Below, in pieces: positions 1 to 12,900 of a stretch of 64,000 nt of DNA. This stretch comes from Cymbidium sinense (lineage: Eukaryota > Streptophyta > Magnoliopsida > Asparagales > Orchidaceae). The translations under genes were made by a program, and so were the position numbers. The stretch lies in NCBI GenBank assembly GCA_021442155.1, contig CM038221.1:39627648-39691647 (forward strand), written 5' to 3'. Each line of letters starts with the position of its first letter. Positions within the stretch are counted from its first letter, which is position 1. The notes beneath the pieces are model-generated. The model was not told where the DNA came from. It was given only the letters and a program-made list of their open reading frames with translations, and searched no databases.

Positions 1-3000
1 ATTGACCTTAGGATTGCTAAAAACCCTTAGAAGGAACTTCACGATATTTTAAATATAAGTAGTGTATACTGGAAATTATATTCATAAATAGTTATTTAAA
101 TGGCTTTTAAATTTTAATAAATTATTAAAATTAACATGTGAGTCACCTTGAATGTCCCTTTTGATGTACTTAATCAGGGAGAATATTTTTAGTATATTCA
201 CTAAATTATTTTTCTAATATTATTAATATAAATATAATTAATTATTAAGTTTTAAATAATTCTAAAATTTTCCAATTCTTCATAGAATGTCTTTAAGGTC
301 CCCCTTCATCTTAAGGAATAACCCAAGAGATTTGGAGCTAACTAGATTAATTAACTTAATTTTAATGCATATATATTTATTCTAATATTAAAATTATAAC
401 AATAGATATTACACTTAGAAAATTCTTTACAAATTAAATGAAAATAAAAAAGTACTAAATTTTCATTATAAATTTACATTAAAAAGAAAGGCTTAATAAA
501 ATATTTAGCTATTTTTAATATTCAAATATTTTCTACTATTTAAATACTTAAATAAATCACAAAAAAGTTAATTTAATGTCCAAATGACATGAAATATTTA
601 TACAAGTGTTAAGACTCTATTCTTAGCATTCCTACAAAAATTTCATGATTTTATGAGTTTTTTTATTTTAATATTTTCTAGATTATAAAATAATAAATAA
701 TTTTTAAAAATTCAAAGAAATTGAAATTAATCCTAAAAATTTTTATGAGGTGTTTCTTTGAAGTTCTTCAACTTTAGAGAATATTCACATAAATTTGAGA
801 GTTATTTTTATCATATTTTGATATTTTATCCCTCTTTTAATTAATATATAATAGTAAATCTAACAATAATTTAAAATTAATTTAGAATATCATGAAGTGA
901 TCTAAGATATTTTCCTAATCTTAGGATATATTTTATAAGGTTAAAAAGATCATTTAAACTTGAATTAACTATAGCTTAAAAATTAATTGAAATGCATCTT
1001 CACTAATTAAGTTAATTAAAAAACCATATAGACCATTAGAATGAACCATCATCCTTTGGCGGAGTGTTCACTCTAAACGAATAAGGTTTAAGGAAGAGCT
1101 GACCTTACTCCAAATAGGGCTCACAACTCCTTACACTCTTTAAAACATTGAACTCAACTCAAACCCAAGTCAAATTAAAACTTAAAATCTATCTTTAAAT
1201 CATTAATCATCTAAACTAAAATCATCAAGTGATTATAAATTAAATCTCATTCTCAAATTATAAATCAAACACTAAAGTTTAGCCTTTACTCACCATGCTA
1301 GCCTTTGCACACATTATTTTAATAGGTCAACAATCCTAAACTTAGGTTAGGCTAGTGTTTTGATGCGATGTGTTAATTTTTTTTATTTTGTGATATACTA
1401 TTTTAGACTAGATGTTAAAATTGTATGCTCGTGGACTGGATGTTATGATGATCTTCACTGAACTAATGATGCATTTTTAGGAAGTCTTGCTTAATAAAAT
1501 GGATCACCATAAAAACTAAAATTAATAAGTTTGCTTACCAATATTATTTGTTTACCGCTCAACATAACCCATTATAACATGTGGGTTTAGTACCCGTTGT
1601 TGTCCATCTTCACTATATGGAATATAATTATTTTTAATGTATTTGTGTTTCAACTAACCTCTATTTTACAAGTTAGGTTTGAATTTTTTTTATTTTAAAA
1701 TGTAATTTGTGACTGGAATTAAGTTAGAACTATAGGGTTTATAATGAGTTGTGATTAGAAGGCATGAACTTGGGAGGCCCTGTGACGTCTGAGATGCTTA
1801 TAACATGATGATGAAGATAAAAACCCACATTGGCTTCCTCTTTTTGTTTACTTAATTCTAGGTTGAGTTATAAAAGGGCAGAAATCGATTATCTTTTTTT
1901 TCTAAGGTGTATAGCAAAACCTAATCGCATGGATCTCTTTATAATTATTTGATTGATTGATGATTTATTTACTTTGTGCCATTAAAATGACATTATTTCC
2001 TAGTTTTTTTTTGTGATGATTTGCTCATTAATTATTTGGACCAATCCCCCCGCCCCACATTAATTAATCAACTCAAATTAAATGAATATCACTCACTCAT
2101 AACCTCACTTAATTAAAATATTAGACATAAATATTAGAAGCAACTGCATAAGAAGCATCTATCTAATGAGGATAGTTACTTTTTTTGGGAAGTCTAATTT
2201 TATTATGATTTAGCCCATAACTACTTTTGTATCATGCATATAGACATAATTAAATTAAATTATTTCTAGAAATTCTTAAAGGTTGAAAATTTATTGCATT
2301 AATTAAGAGAATTTTCATACTGATCATGATCTTAGAGTTTAAGGAATGAGGTTAAGTTCTTAGACTTATTTCCTAATTAATAATAATCTAACTATCTTGC
2401 ATTTCATAAGATTGACTACATAAATTTAAAACGTAAGTGATGTTTAGCTAACAACTCATACAAGCATGCAATAAATCTAGAAGAGTCAATATAAGTTCAC
2501 ATTCTTTAGTAGGAGGTAACCAAATTATTCCAATTTCTCCTCATTAGACTTGGTTATGCTCCCAGCTTGTGCTAAAACACTTAGTTTTAGAATTTGAGGA
2601 TATTTGTTTCTCATCTGCTATGAGTATAAATCCTCACCTCTTATATATTTTTATAATTTTGTGTTATTAGGATATAATCACAAGAATTCTGTTACTTCAC
2701 TCATATTAGGAAAGAGAAAATCTCAAATCTACGTAGACCCATTAGCCTTAAAAATTCTTATTAGGTGAATAAATTCATTATAGGATAATATCTCTACCTT
2801 TCGAAGTAATATATTATTTTTTAATATCGTACTCGATCATCTAAATAAGAACATCCAAGATTTATATGATATTCTCATCACATTTTAATCACCACAAAAA
2901 TATTCTGAACAAAACTTTTAATTACATATAATTACTTGAGAAATATCAATCATCACCCTTTTATCTCATCTTTGAGTATGAGTGGGTGTAAAAAATAACT

Positions 3001-3143
3001 CCATTGGAAATTTATGCATGTGGTTGATCTACATGTACATGTATGACATATCAATAATTTGATTTGTTTGTCAATTATTTTCAAGTTTAAACTTTGAAAT
3101 GCTAGTTTTAAAATTTGAGTTTTATTTAGATATTCTTTTATGT
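1..3143. other. AT-rich intergenic DNA upstream of the GMC oxidoreductase gene
   Basis: I see no open frame with protein-like composition, no RNA gene and no complete element here. The stretch is strongly AT-rich with short poly-A/T runs. The blocks around 1,030-1,150 and 1,750-1,920 are slightly richer in G and C and could be old retrotransposon debris, but I cannot assign a family. The last few hundred bases should carry the promoter of the downstream gene. Confidence 0.6.
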
Positions 3144-3151
3144 TATAAATA
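3144..3151 (+). promoter_or_regulatory. Candidate TATA box of the HOTHEAD-like gene
   Basis: TATAAATA lies about 240 bases before the chosen start codon, within AT-rich DNA that changes to C/T-rich sequence typical of a plant 5' leader by about 3,290. If used, transcription would start near 3,175-3,185 and the leader would carry an upstream ATG at 3,228. In such AT-rich DNA a TATA match is weak evidence on its own. Confidence 0.35.
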
Positions 3152-3387
3152 GTTCAATGCTTTTTATGTATAAAATATTATTAAAATTTGAACGTAATAA
3201 TTTCTCCTCTAAAAAAGATTTTCCCGCATGAACAGATCGAACACACGGAAGCGCATAAAAGCGTCATACACCTCTACCCTCTGTTCCCGCCCTCGCCGTT
3301 TCCCTCTGCAGCAAACAAACCCTCACTCTCATCCATCCAACGGAATTACTCCCGTTTTTCTTCTCCATCGTGTTTCATCTCCTCCCG

Positions 3388-5400
3388 ATGATTTGCTCCA
3401 AGAAAATGACGGTGTTATATTCTCTCTCTCCATCAGCCGCTGTTCTCCTGCTCCTTTCCTTCTTCCTCCTCGCCCTTTTCTCCAATGGCCAAGAACCTCC
3501 GCAACAGGGTAAGCTTCCCAATCCTCGTCCCCTTTCTCTTCTTTGCAATTCTTTATTCCATATATTTTGTTCGCTGATCATATCTAGATTTTCTTGTCTT
3601 GGACGCTATGACAGGGCTGCCCGATTACACGCGGTTCACCTTCGACGCGTCGAAATTCCCCGCCGAGGCGAACTACGACTACATAGTGGTGGGCGGCGGC
3701 ACCACCGGCTGCCCCCTAGCGGCCACCCTCTCGGAGTCGCACCGAGTGCTACTACTTGAGCGCGGCGGTGCACCGCCGGAATTCCCCTCTCTCGCCACCC
3801 AAGAAGGCTTCCTCCGAACTCTCGTGGACACTGACGCGCCAGACTCCCCTGCCCAATCCTTCGTCTCGGAAGAGGGCGTTCCCAATTCCCGCGGCCGCGT
3901 CTTGGGCGGTAGCAGCGCAATCAATGCCGGCTTCTACAGCCGCGCCCACTCCGGCTTCTTTGACTCAACCAGCGTCTCCTGGAACATGGCCCTCGTCAAC
4001 GACTCCTACGACTGGGTGGAGCGCGGCGTCACATTTCGCCCCCGTGTCCGAAGCTGGCAGTCCGCCGTCCGTGACGGCCTCCTCGACGCCAACATCACCC
4101 CTTACAACGGCTTCTCCGTCCACCACCTCCCCGGCACCAAGATCGGCGCATCTACCTTCGACTCATTCGGTCGCCGCCACTCGGCCGCCGACCTTCTTAA
4201 CTTTGCGTCTCCAGAGAACATCCGCGTCGCCCTCCGTGCTACCGTCGAGCGTATACTCTTCGACTCCTCATCTTACGGTCTGCTGCTCTTTTCCCCTATT
4301 TTTTCCTACTTCTTTCGCACTTCTTCCTTCCTTGAAGAATCCACATTCGTTGCACAGGCTTGTCGTCATCACGGCAGCGAAGCCAGGCGACGTCGGCGAT
4401 CGGCGTTGTGTACCGAGACAAGGACGGGCGACACCACTATGCCAAGACGAGGCCTGGAGGGGAGGTTATATTATCCGCGGGAGCGCTGGGGTCGCCGCAG
4501 CTTTTGCTTCTAAGCGGGATTGGCCCGCGGCTGTACCTCTCTCCTCTTGGGGAATCCCCGTCGTTGCACACAATCCAAACGTTGGGCAGTTCCTCTACGA
4601 CAACCCGCGCAACGGCATCTCCATTGTACCCCCTGCCCCTCTCGATCATTCGCTCATACAGGTGGTGGGAATCCCTTCCGACGGCTCCTCCTTCCTCGAG
4701 GCGGCCTCCAACATCGTCCCCTTCCGCTCCCCGACCCGAGCAGCGTTCCTCCATGGCCCGTCCTCCCCTATATACCTCACCGTCGCCACCCTCTTCGAGA
4801 AGGTCCCGGGTCCTTCATCCGTCGGATCCCTCCGCCTCGCCTCCCTCAACGTCCGCGACACCCCCCTCGTTCGATTCAACTACTTCTCCAACCCAGACGA
4901 CCTCGCTCGTTGCGTAGTTGGCCTCCGACGGATCGGCCAGGTCCTTGATGGCCGCGCAATGGATGAGTTTCGCATCCCCGAGTGGTGGATCGGCGGGGAC
5001 AGGAGGGAGTTCCGTTACGTCGGTGATGCCCTGCCGCGCAATCGCTCCGACGACGCCGCTATGGCTGCCTTCTGCCGCCGCACAGTAGCGACTATCTGGC
5101 ACTACCATGGCGGCTGCGTGATCCGAAAAGTGGTGGACAGCCATCACAAGGTAACGGGGGTCGGATCTCTTAGGGTTGTCGACGGCTCCACCTTCACTGT
5201 CTCACCTGGGACCAACCCCCAAGCTACTCTCATGATGATGGGAAGGTCGGTTGATTCCTGTAGTCCCAACAGTACTTGAAGGTCCGCAATCCTTCATGTT
5301 TCTTTTCTACTCTGATTGAATCTTTATTTTGATTTACTTTAGGTATATGGGGAGGAAGATGATTGAAGAGAGGAGAACACCGAGCACTTCGCATGCTTGA
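3388..5400 (+). CDS. HOTHEAD-like GMC (glucose-methanol-choline) oxidoreductase, FAD-dependent, secreted; exon 3 carries a frameshift
   Basis: Exons are 3388-3508, 3615-4277, 4358-5245 and 5343-5400, all with GT/AG introns; about 575 residues if the shift is ignored, the usual size for this plant family. Exon 1 encodes a hydrophobic signal peptide (Leu/Phe-rich, residues about 15-33). Exon 2 starts GLPDYTRF and holds the FAD-binding VVGGGTTGCPLA (about residue 65) and GRVLGGSSAINAG. Exon 3 has the second GMC signature GALGSPQLLLLSGIG and the catalytic region TIWHYHGG; exons 3/4 join as GTNPQATLMMMGR-YMG. Relatives include Arabidopsis HOTHEAD (cuticle lipid oxidation) and mandelonitrile lyase-like enzymes; the substrate here cannot be told. 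Exon 3 is 888 nt where the flanking phases require 886: two extra bases lie in the CT run near 4536-4545, so the literal reading changes frame after GPRLYLS. The start at 3388 was chosen over 3406, which is in frame and equally possible. Confidence 0.88.
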
Positions 5401-5480
5401 GAGGAAACGATGGGAAGGAAAAATGGATGAAGGTGGAAAGAGCAGCAGCTAATTCTCGGTGACGATATCCTCCCACTACC

Positions 5481-5486
5481 AATAAA
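5481..5486 (+). terminator. Candidate polyadenylation signal of the HOTHEAD-like gene
   Basis: AATAAA occurs 81 bases after the TGA stop at 5398-5400, a normal distance for a plant 3' UTR. It is the first perfect hexamer after the stop. Confidence 0.5.
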
Positions 5487-5707
5487 GACTGCTGCTGCAT
5501 TACTTCACTGTTTTTCCGTTCAGGATTATTCTCGCTTCCTAAAATACCGTCCTTGAAGGAAAGTTGAGTTAGCAATACGCAGGTCTTTCATTGGAGAATC
5601 ATCATTCATAATATCATTTTTGCAGCACATAAAATAATGCTTCTTTAATTTTGTGATTGATAAGCAATGACAACTTAATTTTACAACCTAAACTGAAGTT
5701 AAATAAC

Positions 5708-5938
5708 CCACCGCCTTTTAGTTTAATTGATAAGGACGAGCACAGTTAGATATTACTCAGCTCGTGTTCGATTCTTCTTCAGACAGAAATATCTGATGAA
5801 ACATAAGTGAAAATCTGACATAATGAGTGATAAATGTGACGTTAAATCTCCGTGAGATTAATCATAACATCTCCACACATAAGATGAGTGGGTGTTAGAT
5901 AAATATTCATTACAAAAAAAACAAAAAAAAAAAAAATT
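5708..5938 (+). mobile_element. tRNA-derived SINE with poly-A tail
   Basis: An A-box-like block (TTTAGTTTAATTGATAAGG, 5717-5735) is followed about 30 bases later by a B-box-like GTTCGATTC (5766-5774). This is the internal RNA polymerase III promoter spacing of tRNA-derived SINEs. The body ends with an A-rich tail at 5913-5937. A second, diverged member of the same family lies at 55,409-55,570: both share a GTGGGTGTT-type 3' segment and a TGTGACG-type middle. Confidence 0.65.
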
Positions 5939-6186
5939 AAAGTTAATATGAGCATTCCATATTTATACATTATCCATTTCACAAATCCCCAAATGGATAT
6001 ACATGTATATTTAATAATCAATAAACAATTGGAAGAAACCAAGCTTCGACCAAAACACCATTAACAATGGAATGACAATCCAAGATTGAAATCATTGCCA
6101 ATAACAAAAGCAAAATTATATTGATATTTTCATATTACATAACTTACTCATTTGGTCATACTAACTATTAACAAAATTCCTTATAT

Positions 6187-6428
6187 TATAAATTTGAGAG
6201 ATTTATATATATAGCACACAATTCTTATGCATGTACATATCTAATACTTAAAATTTTATATTTATAAATATAACATTTTTTCTATACATGAAAAATATAT
6301 TTTATCTTAAAAAAGCTAATGAATGTATTATTTCTTATGTACTATCAAAGATTTAAATATTATTTATATAAATATTAAAATTTAAGTGTCAGATATATAA
6401 ATATATAATAATTGTGTGCCATGAAGGT
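6187..6428. repeat. MITE-like element, copy 1 (inverted ends AGATTTATAT / CACACAATTCTT type)
   Basis: The left end reads GAGATTTATATATATAGCAC followed by ACAATTCTTATG; the right end, on the other strand, reads GGCACACAATTATTATA. Ends and spacing match the copy at 7,134-7,364, which lies in the last intron of the kinase gene. Both have an AT-rich non-coding centre and are about 235 bp long, as expected of a small non-autonomous DNA transposon. I could not define target duplications. Confidence 0.5.
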
Positions 6429-6922
6429 AAATCAACTGACTTGACTAAGCCAAAAGCTTCAAGTGAAAAGAATTTTGCTCAATATCAACTTACAGAATGA
6501 CGTGAAAAATGTTAGTTAAATCACGTGAATGGCTACAACATTTTTTTTTCTTTTTTTTCTTTTTTTTTTGGAAGAATTAAAGGCTTAGCCCAATTTCATT
6601 TTCAAAGTGTTACACAGGAAAAGCCCTTAGGGACAAAAATCGTGAAGACAAAAAAGCTGAAACGCACGGAAAAAAAAAATTTAAGACATGAAAAAGGACA
6701 AAACGGACTGAGGCAACTTCAAAGCAAAAGTTTGGTATATGAAACTTCATTTCAATATCAATATGAGAAAAATATCGTCCTAGTTCATAGCGGGGGAAAA
6801 AACAACGTAACAAATTAGTGAATATTTTAACAAATGAGGCAAGCGGAACAATTCCACTGCTGCAGCATGGCATGAACCAATAATAATGAAGCGATAGGAA
6901 AAGGAGGAAGCAATCACTACAC

Positions 6923-9900
6923 TTACTGCAGCTGCTGCATGGCTTCAACCATCATGGATCGATAGGAAAGCTGCTGCTCATAGAGAGATCGGAATATCCG
7001 ATACTTTGCATCATGATACTTCTTCACTCTTGGATCCTCTGAAGGATTGATGACCTGCCCATATTTCAGAATCCATGTTACTAGATTTAATAATGTACTG
7101 CTGTTAAGTTTGGTAGAAAAAAAAAAATTATTTGGGAGATTTATATACATACCTCACAATTCTTATATATTTACATATCTAAACACATAAATTTTATATT
7201 TTACAATTATAATATCTCAATATTCGATATCATATAAAAAAAGTTTCATCTTTCACTTTTTTAAAGTGAAATGTACATTTTCAAATAGAAGAAAGATAAA
7301 TAAATACCAAACATTGGATGTTAGATATGTAAAGAATTGTGTGCTACGTATATAAATCTTCAAAAAATATATTTGATGACTAATGATGTTGAAGATGATA
7401 GTGGATTTAATATGAGATAGTTACTGGCAAAAACAATCATATTAAGAGCGCAAAGCAAAATTCTAGCAAAAGAATATGGAACAAAATATCGAGTGAAAAG
7501 AAACAGGATGGCCATGTCTCGAGACTCTCATCTTACAGTTCAAACTATTTATCGATAAGCTTTTTAGAGCATGGATTCTATGGGATTTAGGTAGACGACT
7601 GGAAAAGGTTTAATTGGTGCATTTGGTGATGGTGGCAATCCAAACACAGGCGTTCATTTACCTGACCCGCAGCATTCAACACGCTCATCGCATCATGAAG
7701 AGTGGGATATTTTTTAGCAGCAACGGCTCCTAAAATGGCAGAACCCAAAAGCACAGACTCATTTTCCCTCGGGAGAATGACAGGGAAACCTGCAATTTGA
7801 GCATGGTATAATATAACATCATCCTTTAATTATGCCAAAGAAAGAGGAGGAAGAGCAGACTTACCAACTATATTTGCATGTTCTTGGATATACAATAGAT
7901 TTTTGGCTAATCCACCACATGCAAGGAGCGTATCGATCTGCGGATGGGCAAAAACTTGGAAATTATACACGAGGGAGATTTAACAACCACTGTAATCAAA
8001 ACTACAACTTTAATCCATAGAAAAAAGAACTTGTTGGATCATACTGATCAATGAAATCAAAAGATGAGCAGATGAATAGAATCTGTAAGTAAACAAACCC
8101 CAACCGCCATACATGCATTTATTACTTAAGTGGTTGATCATCTCAGATACGCATTTTATCAAGCACAGGCATGCCGAAAATCGTTTTCATTTTCAATTAA
8201 CATTTAAAAAGACTAAACTAATATAACCAAATTATATTGTAGTTCACAGGATATCACTTGCTAAGTTGGTAATAAACCCAGTTCCCTTGGAAATGACATA
8301 ATATGCTGTATTGTGACGTATGCTACATCTTTTAACAAACAACACTGCAATAAACTAAAAAAATTGAGCCCTCCTCGCCAAATATACCAATCTCTGAAAA
8401 TAAGACCTGCTGTATAGAAGTGACTCCTTAGAGGTACTGAGAATTTCATAAAAGAAAAAAAGAAGGAATCGGCATTCCCCATTTACTTACTATCAGGCCT
8501 AAACCACCAATTTAAGAAGTCGGCGATTTATTGCTTTACTGAATTTGTGGTGCAATACATACAAGTGAAAACAAAATTAAACTTTATTAATGACAGCATC
8601 AATTGCAGACTGGTTTGCAGAGAATGAACCCTCATATTCAAGTATTTGCAAACCAAATCAATATTCAACAATTTGTTTGCATAACAATCAGAACCTGTAA
8701 TTATGGGGGATGTATTAATTGGAGATGTAAATATCAGTGCATTTTAAATGAAGCGGTGTCAGCGCAAAAAAAAAGGACCATGGAAACACTCCAAATCCTA
8801 TCCACATCATAGTCATTACGGATAATCCATTCCATTTGTTTTATTAGAGAAATAGGAATATAAGTAGCTCAAATCATTTAACAAAAAATGAATAAATGCT
8901 GCAGTATTTAAATAAATTTGTGTCACGCATAATGAATATACATTCAAAAATATGTAAAATCAACACATGTTATCACAACTAATGTTAGGAATAAATTACT
9001 ACCTTATGCCCATGTGAATTGCATTGTTCCACAATGTGGCGTGTACCATAAGCAATTCCCTGAATTGTGGCAAGATATAGAAGGGCCAACTGCCTCTCAC
9101 TTGTATCAAGCGTTAGACCACAAATCATACCTTTTGATTTAGCATCCGCAACTGGTGACCTGATTAATGAAATACAAGCATGCATAAAAAACTAAATGCA
9201 TTCTTTCGGCATCAACAGTTAAGACAGCATCGCATTGCCTAAGGGAGCTCCAATACAAAGTGCTGTAAGCATATGATAGGAAACTAAGCTAGCAATCATT
9301 AATAACATTAAATTTATTTTACTTGCAGACAAAATTTGGATATGTAGACAGATCTTACAATTATAATGGTGCCTTAACAAGAAAAAAGAGAATAATAATG
9401 ATTTCTTTATTCATTTGAACTTCTGCATTATATTCCTCACAAATTTAACTCTGATATTCATCCCCTTAGGCACGTTTAATCATTGGCAGGTAAAGTCTTG
9501 TTATTCACTGTATCAGTGAACCTATTTGTTTATATAAGTGTGTTGCCCATTCCTCATGGGTGCCAGGGAAATTATGCAGATTCTTCAGAGGGAAGGCTAT
9601 AAAATCAGCTTGTTAATTTGTGCAAAATCGAAAGAGATGAGTTGAACCCATAACATAAGTGGCTTGATAAATGCAGCGCCCATATAGTATCGGGAACTCT
9701 TTTAAACAAGATATCCATGAGGAAAGGATATAAAATCAAATTATAAATGCATGCATGCTCAAATGCATGCTAACAATATATAATGCACAAACAATTGCTC
9801 GGATCCAGAAAAAAGCATGTTTGCAGCCAGATGCATGCAAACATAAACATGCAACATGTATGAACACATGCTTATACCGCACAAGCGCACATGCAAAGAC

Positions 9901-12900
9901 ATGATAAACACACGCGGACAGGAAAACATGCTTCTTTCAACACTGTTCCAATGGATTTTGCCCTTTTGCTGGACTTGTACTATTAAATCAGTTCACAAAT
10001 AAAGCGCATCAACAGCGTGAAAGATTAATGATATTGCTAATTGTAGACAAGTTTAAATCCAATAATGTGGATAATGTGAAATTTTTTAATAAAAATAAGT
10101 AACTCTACTGATCAATGAAAAACTCCCCTTTCTTATTATTAACATTCAAACAAACATAGCATGCCATCTTAACCTTAAGTATTCCATGGAATAAAATATA
10201 CGTTGTAATGGACAAAAAAATAAAAGAAACTTGACTTTTACAAAGAACAAGAAAAAGTTAAATAAATAGAGCAAAACAATCTAAAATTTTATCATCAGAA
10301 TAAACAAATACAATATCATGCTTATGAAAGATGCATTAAATAATACCTTTTCACAATGAAAACGTCTTAATCTGTTATACCTGTTTCCATGGAAGTCGGG
10401 AAGAACATGTATCTCTTCAGTCAATGCAGCAAGAAATGGAACATTTAGCTCCTGCGCCATTGATCCCAGGATATTGTTCAACAACTCATACACAGATTTA
10501 CCTAGACGATGAAAAACAGAGACCAGCATCATCAAGTTTATTGAATTTTTTGGAGAAATGATTGATAACACGTGCAAGTTCACCCATTAAAAAAATCAAC
10601 ACTATAAAAAGTTCAACCTTCTAACATGCATTCCTCAAAGCAAAGGAAAGAAAGTTACCTTGTGAAGCAGCTCGATTAGCAAGAAGAGGAGCACTAACAT
10701 GGTTCTCAATAATATAATCTAGCAAAGCTCCAGTTGCACTTTGTCCACCTTCTGTGAGCCAGTATTCAGGTATCATTGCTACATAACCAAGTAAATTGCG
10801 GCACTGTTAGTCGAAAGGGGTGATAATTTTAAGCCAATAAGAACTATACAATTAAAGATCCTGGAACTAAAAAAGTTGAAATTCTGAAGGACAATTTTGG
10901 GACTAAACTTAGAAGGAACATAAATTTACCTGACCAGAATGGTCCCCACACCCCTGGAATGAATAATCTGTCTTTTGAGACAGCCATATGGCAAGTAGGA
11001 TGTCCCACAAACTAATACCAAGCGATGGCATACATCTTTTTTATCAGCTGCAGAATATGGACCTCATCGAATGAAAATGACTTCTTGCATTACGTAGTTG
11101 TATGAACAACGAATTTTTGTTTATTTTAATTTCAAGAATAACTAAAAGTTATATAGACCAGACTGGAAATCTGCATCAGGCAAACTGTTCATAACACCAA
11201 CACCACCAGCATGAGCATCAATCAGTGAAGTTCCCACAGGAGTCCCAGTCAACAGGCCTAACTCCTGAAAGTGTAGACCTTTAAACATTACAAAAAATAG
11301 TCAAATAAAAAACAACATAAATACAACGGCCATACATATAAATAGTTATCATGCTTCCTATATTTGACAAATATTTTAGCAAAATATTTAAGTTTGATGT
11401 AAATAGATTGTACTTGAAACACAATATCAAATCAATGTAAACTGATGCATACAAAAACGGAAAAATGAATCTTACATTTGCAGCAGCAGGTGTCAAGCCA
11501 GAACCCAATGGATAACCCGGAAAAGCAACACTACGACCTGCAAGCATAAAATAATACGATCAATTCTTTGATGTTAGATTTATGAATCCTCAACCCCGTG
11601 TTAAGTACTACTCAAGTTCAATTTTTCTTTCCAAGTCTTTTTGCACTTGTACATGTGTTACTGTCTTTTACACCTTTCCTCATAATCCTTCAACATTATT
11701 ACTGTTTATTAGTTAGATCGGCACATCATTTCTTCACTATATGTGGCCAAATCACTCTAGTGTACTTTTCACCAACTTAACTTCAATAGGTACTACTCCA
11801 ACTATTTCTATTACGACTATTTCTTAATCATTTCTATGGTGAACGCACATTCATCCAAACACCTTACTTCCTCCAAACTCAACTTGATTCCTAACCTCCC
11901 CTCCACTCAAGTTTTGGATGTGACTCATGTTTCCCAACATCCGGATTCACATAGATTATTAGCCTTCTAATTACAATTTTATAAAAGTTATCTCTACTCT
12001 CAATGATACTTTTTTATCACATAGTACACTTAAATTTTTTCTCAATTTTAACGGAACTAGTTTTAACTCTAGACATTATGTCTATTGGATCCCGATCTAT
12101 TCATGGGTGACACCATATCATACTCATGAAACTAGCTTGTGAGGTAGAGCAAGAGAATCTCATGAAACTAGCTTGTGAGGTAGAGCAAAAGAGAAAATAT
12201 CGGAAACTTTGGAAAGTAGAGAGAAATAGAGAGAATCTAGAAAGTATTTTGTTGTTGTCACAAGAACAGTGCAAAACATCTGCTGTGTAATAGGGGTTTC
12301 TGGAGAGAAAAAAAAAATATGACGAAAATATCGTAAAATTAATTTGACTCCCAAAACCGAGCCCAACCCCAAACCCTAGCCATTTCCCTATTGCTAACCA
12401 CCTACCCAAACCACTAGCACCCCTCTCTATCTCTCTCTAAACACAAAGAGTTCACTCTCACTTTCTCTCTAAAATCCAAATAGCTAAAAAAGGAGTAGAA
12501 AAGAAAAAAATTTTCTGCCCCTCCCTACCTTTATATCACCTCGAAACCAATGGCATTCAAGTTGCCATTGCCTCAAAATTCGTGCATGAAGGTATAAAAA
12601 TGTGTAACCTAAACACCTAAACTTCTCAATTGTAACTCGTTTGAAGCAACGAGCAAAACTTATGCACGTTTTCTTAGCGTGGCAAAAGAAACTCATATGT
12701 AACGCTCGCAATGCACCGGGTAAGCCTTGTGCGCACTTTTCTTAGCACAACAGGGATAACTAAAAATTGCAAATCTTCATGTAGGTACCCCATACGCGAC
12801 TTTCTTGGCACAGTGGAATTCTTTTGGCAATCACAACAGCAGTGTCTTATGACACCAACCATGCGAACCTTTATTGGCGTGACAAGTAAACCCAGTCTCC

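Noticed and set aside
3636..3949. Several minus-strand open frames opposite the HOTHEAD-like exon 2
   Set aside because: They are Arg/Gly-rich shadows of a GC-rich plus-strand exon with clear GMC motifs.
3756..5279. A 507-codon continuous frame over the HOTHEAD-like gene
   Set aside because: Its first two thirds are Ser/Pro/Thr-rich out-of-frame reading through exon 2 and intron 2; only the part after about 4,545 is the true protein frame.
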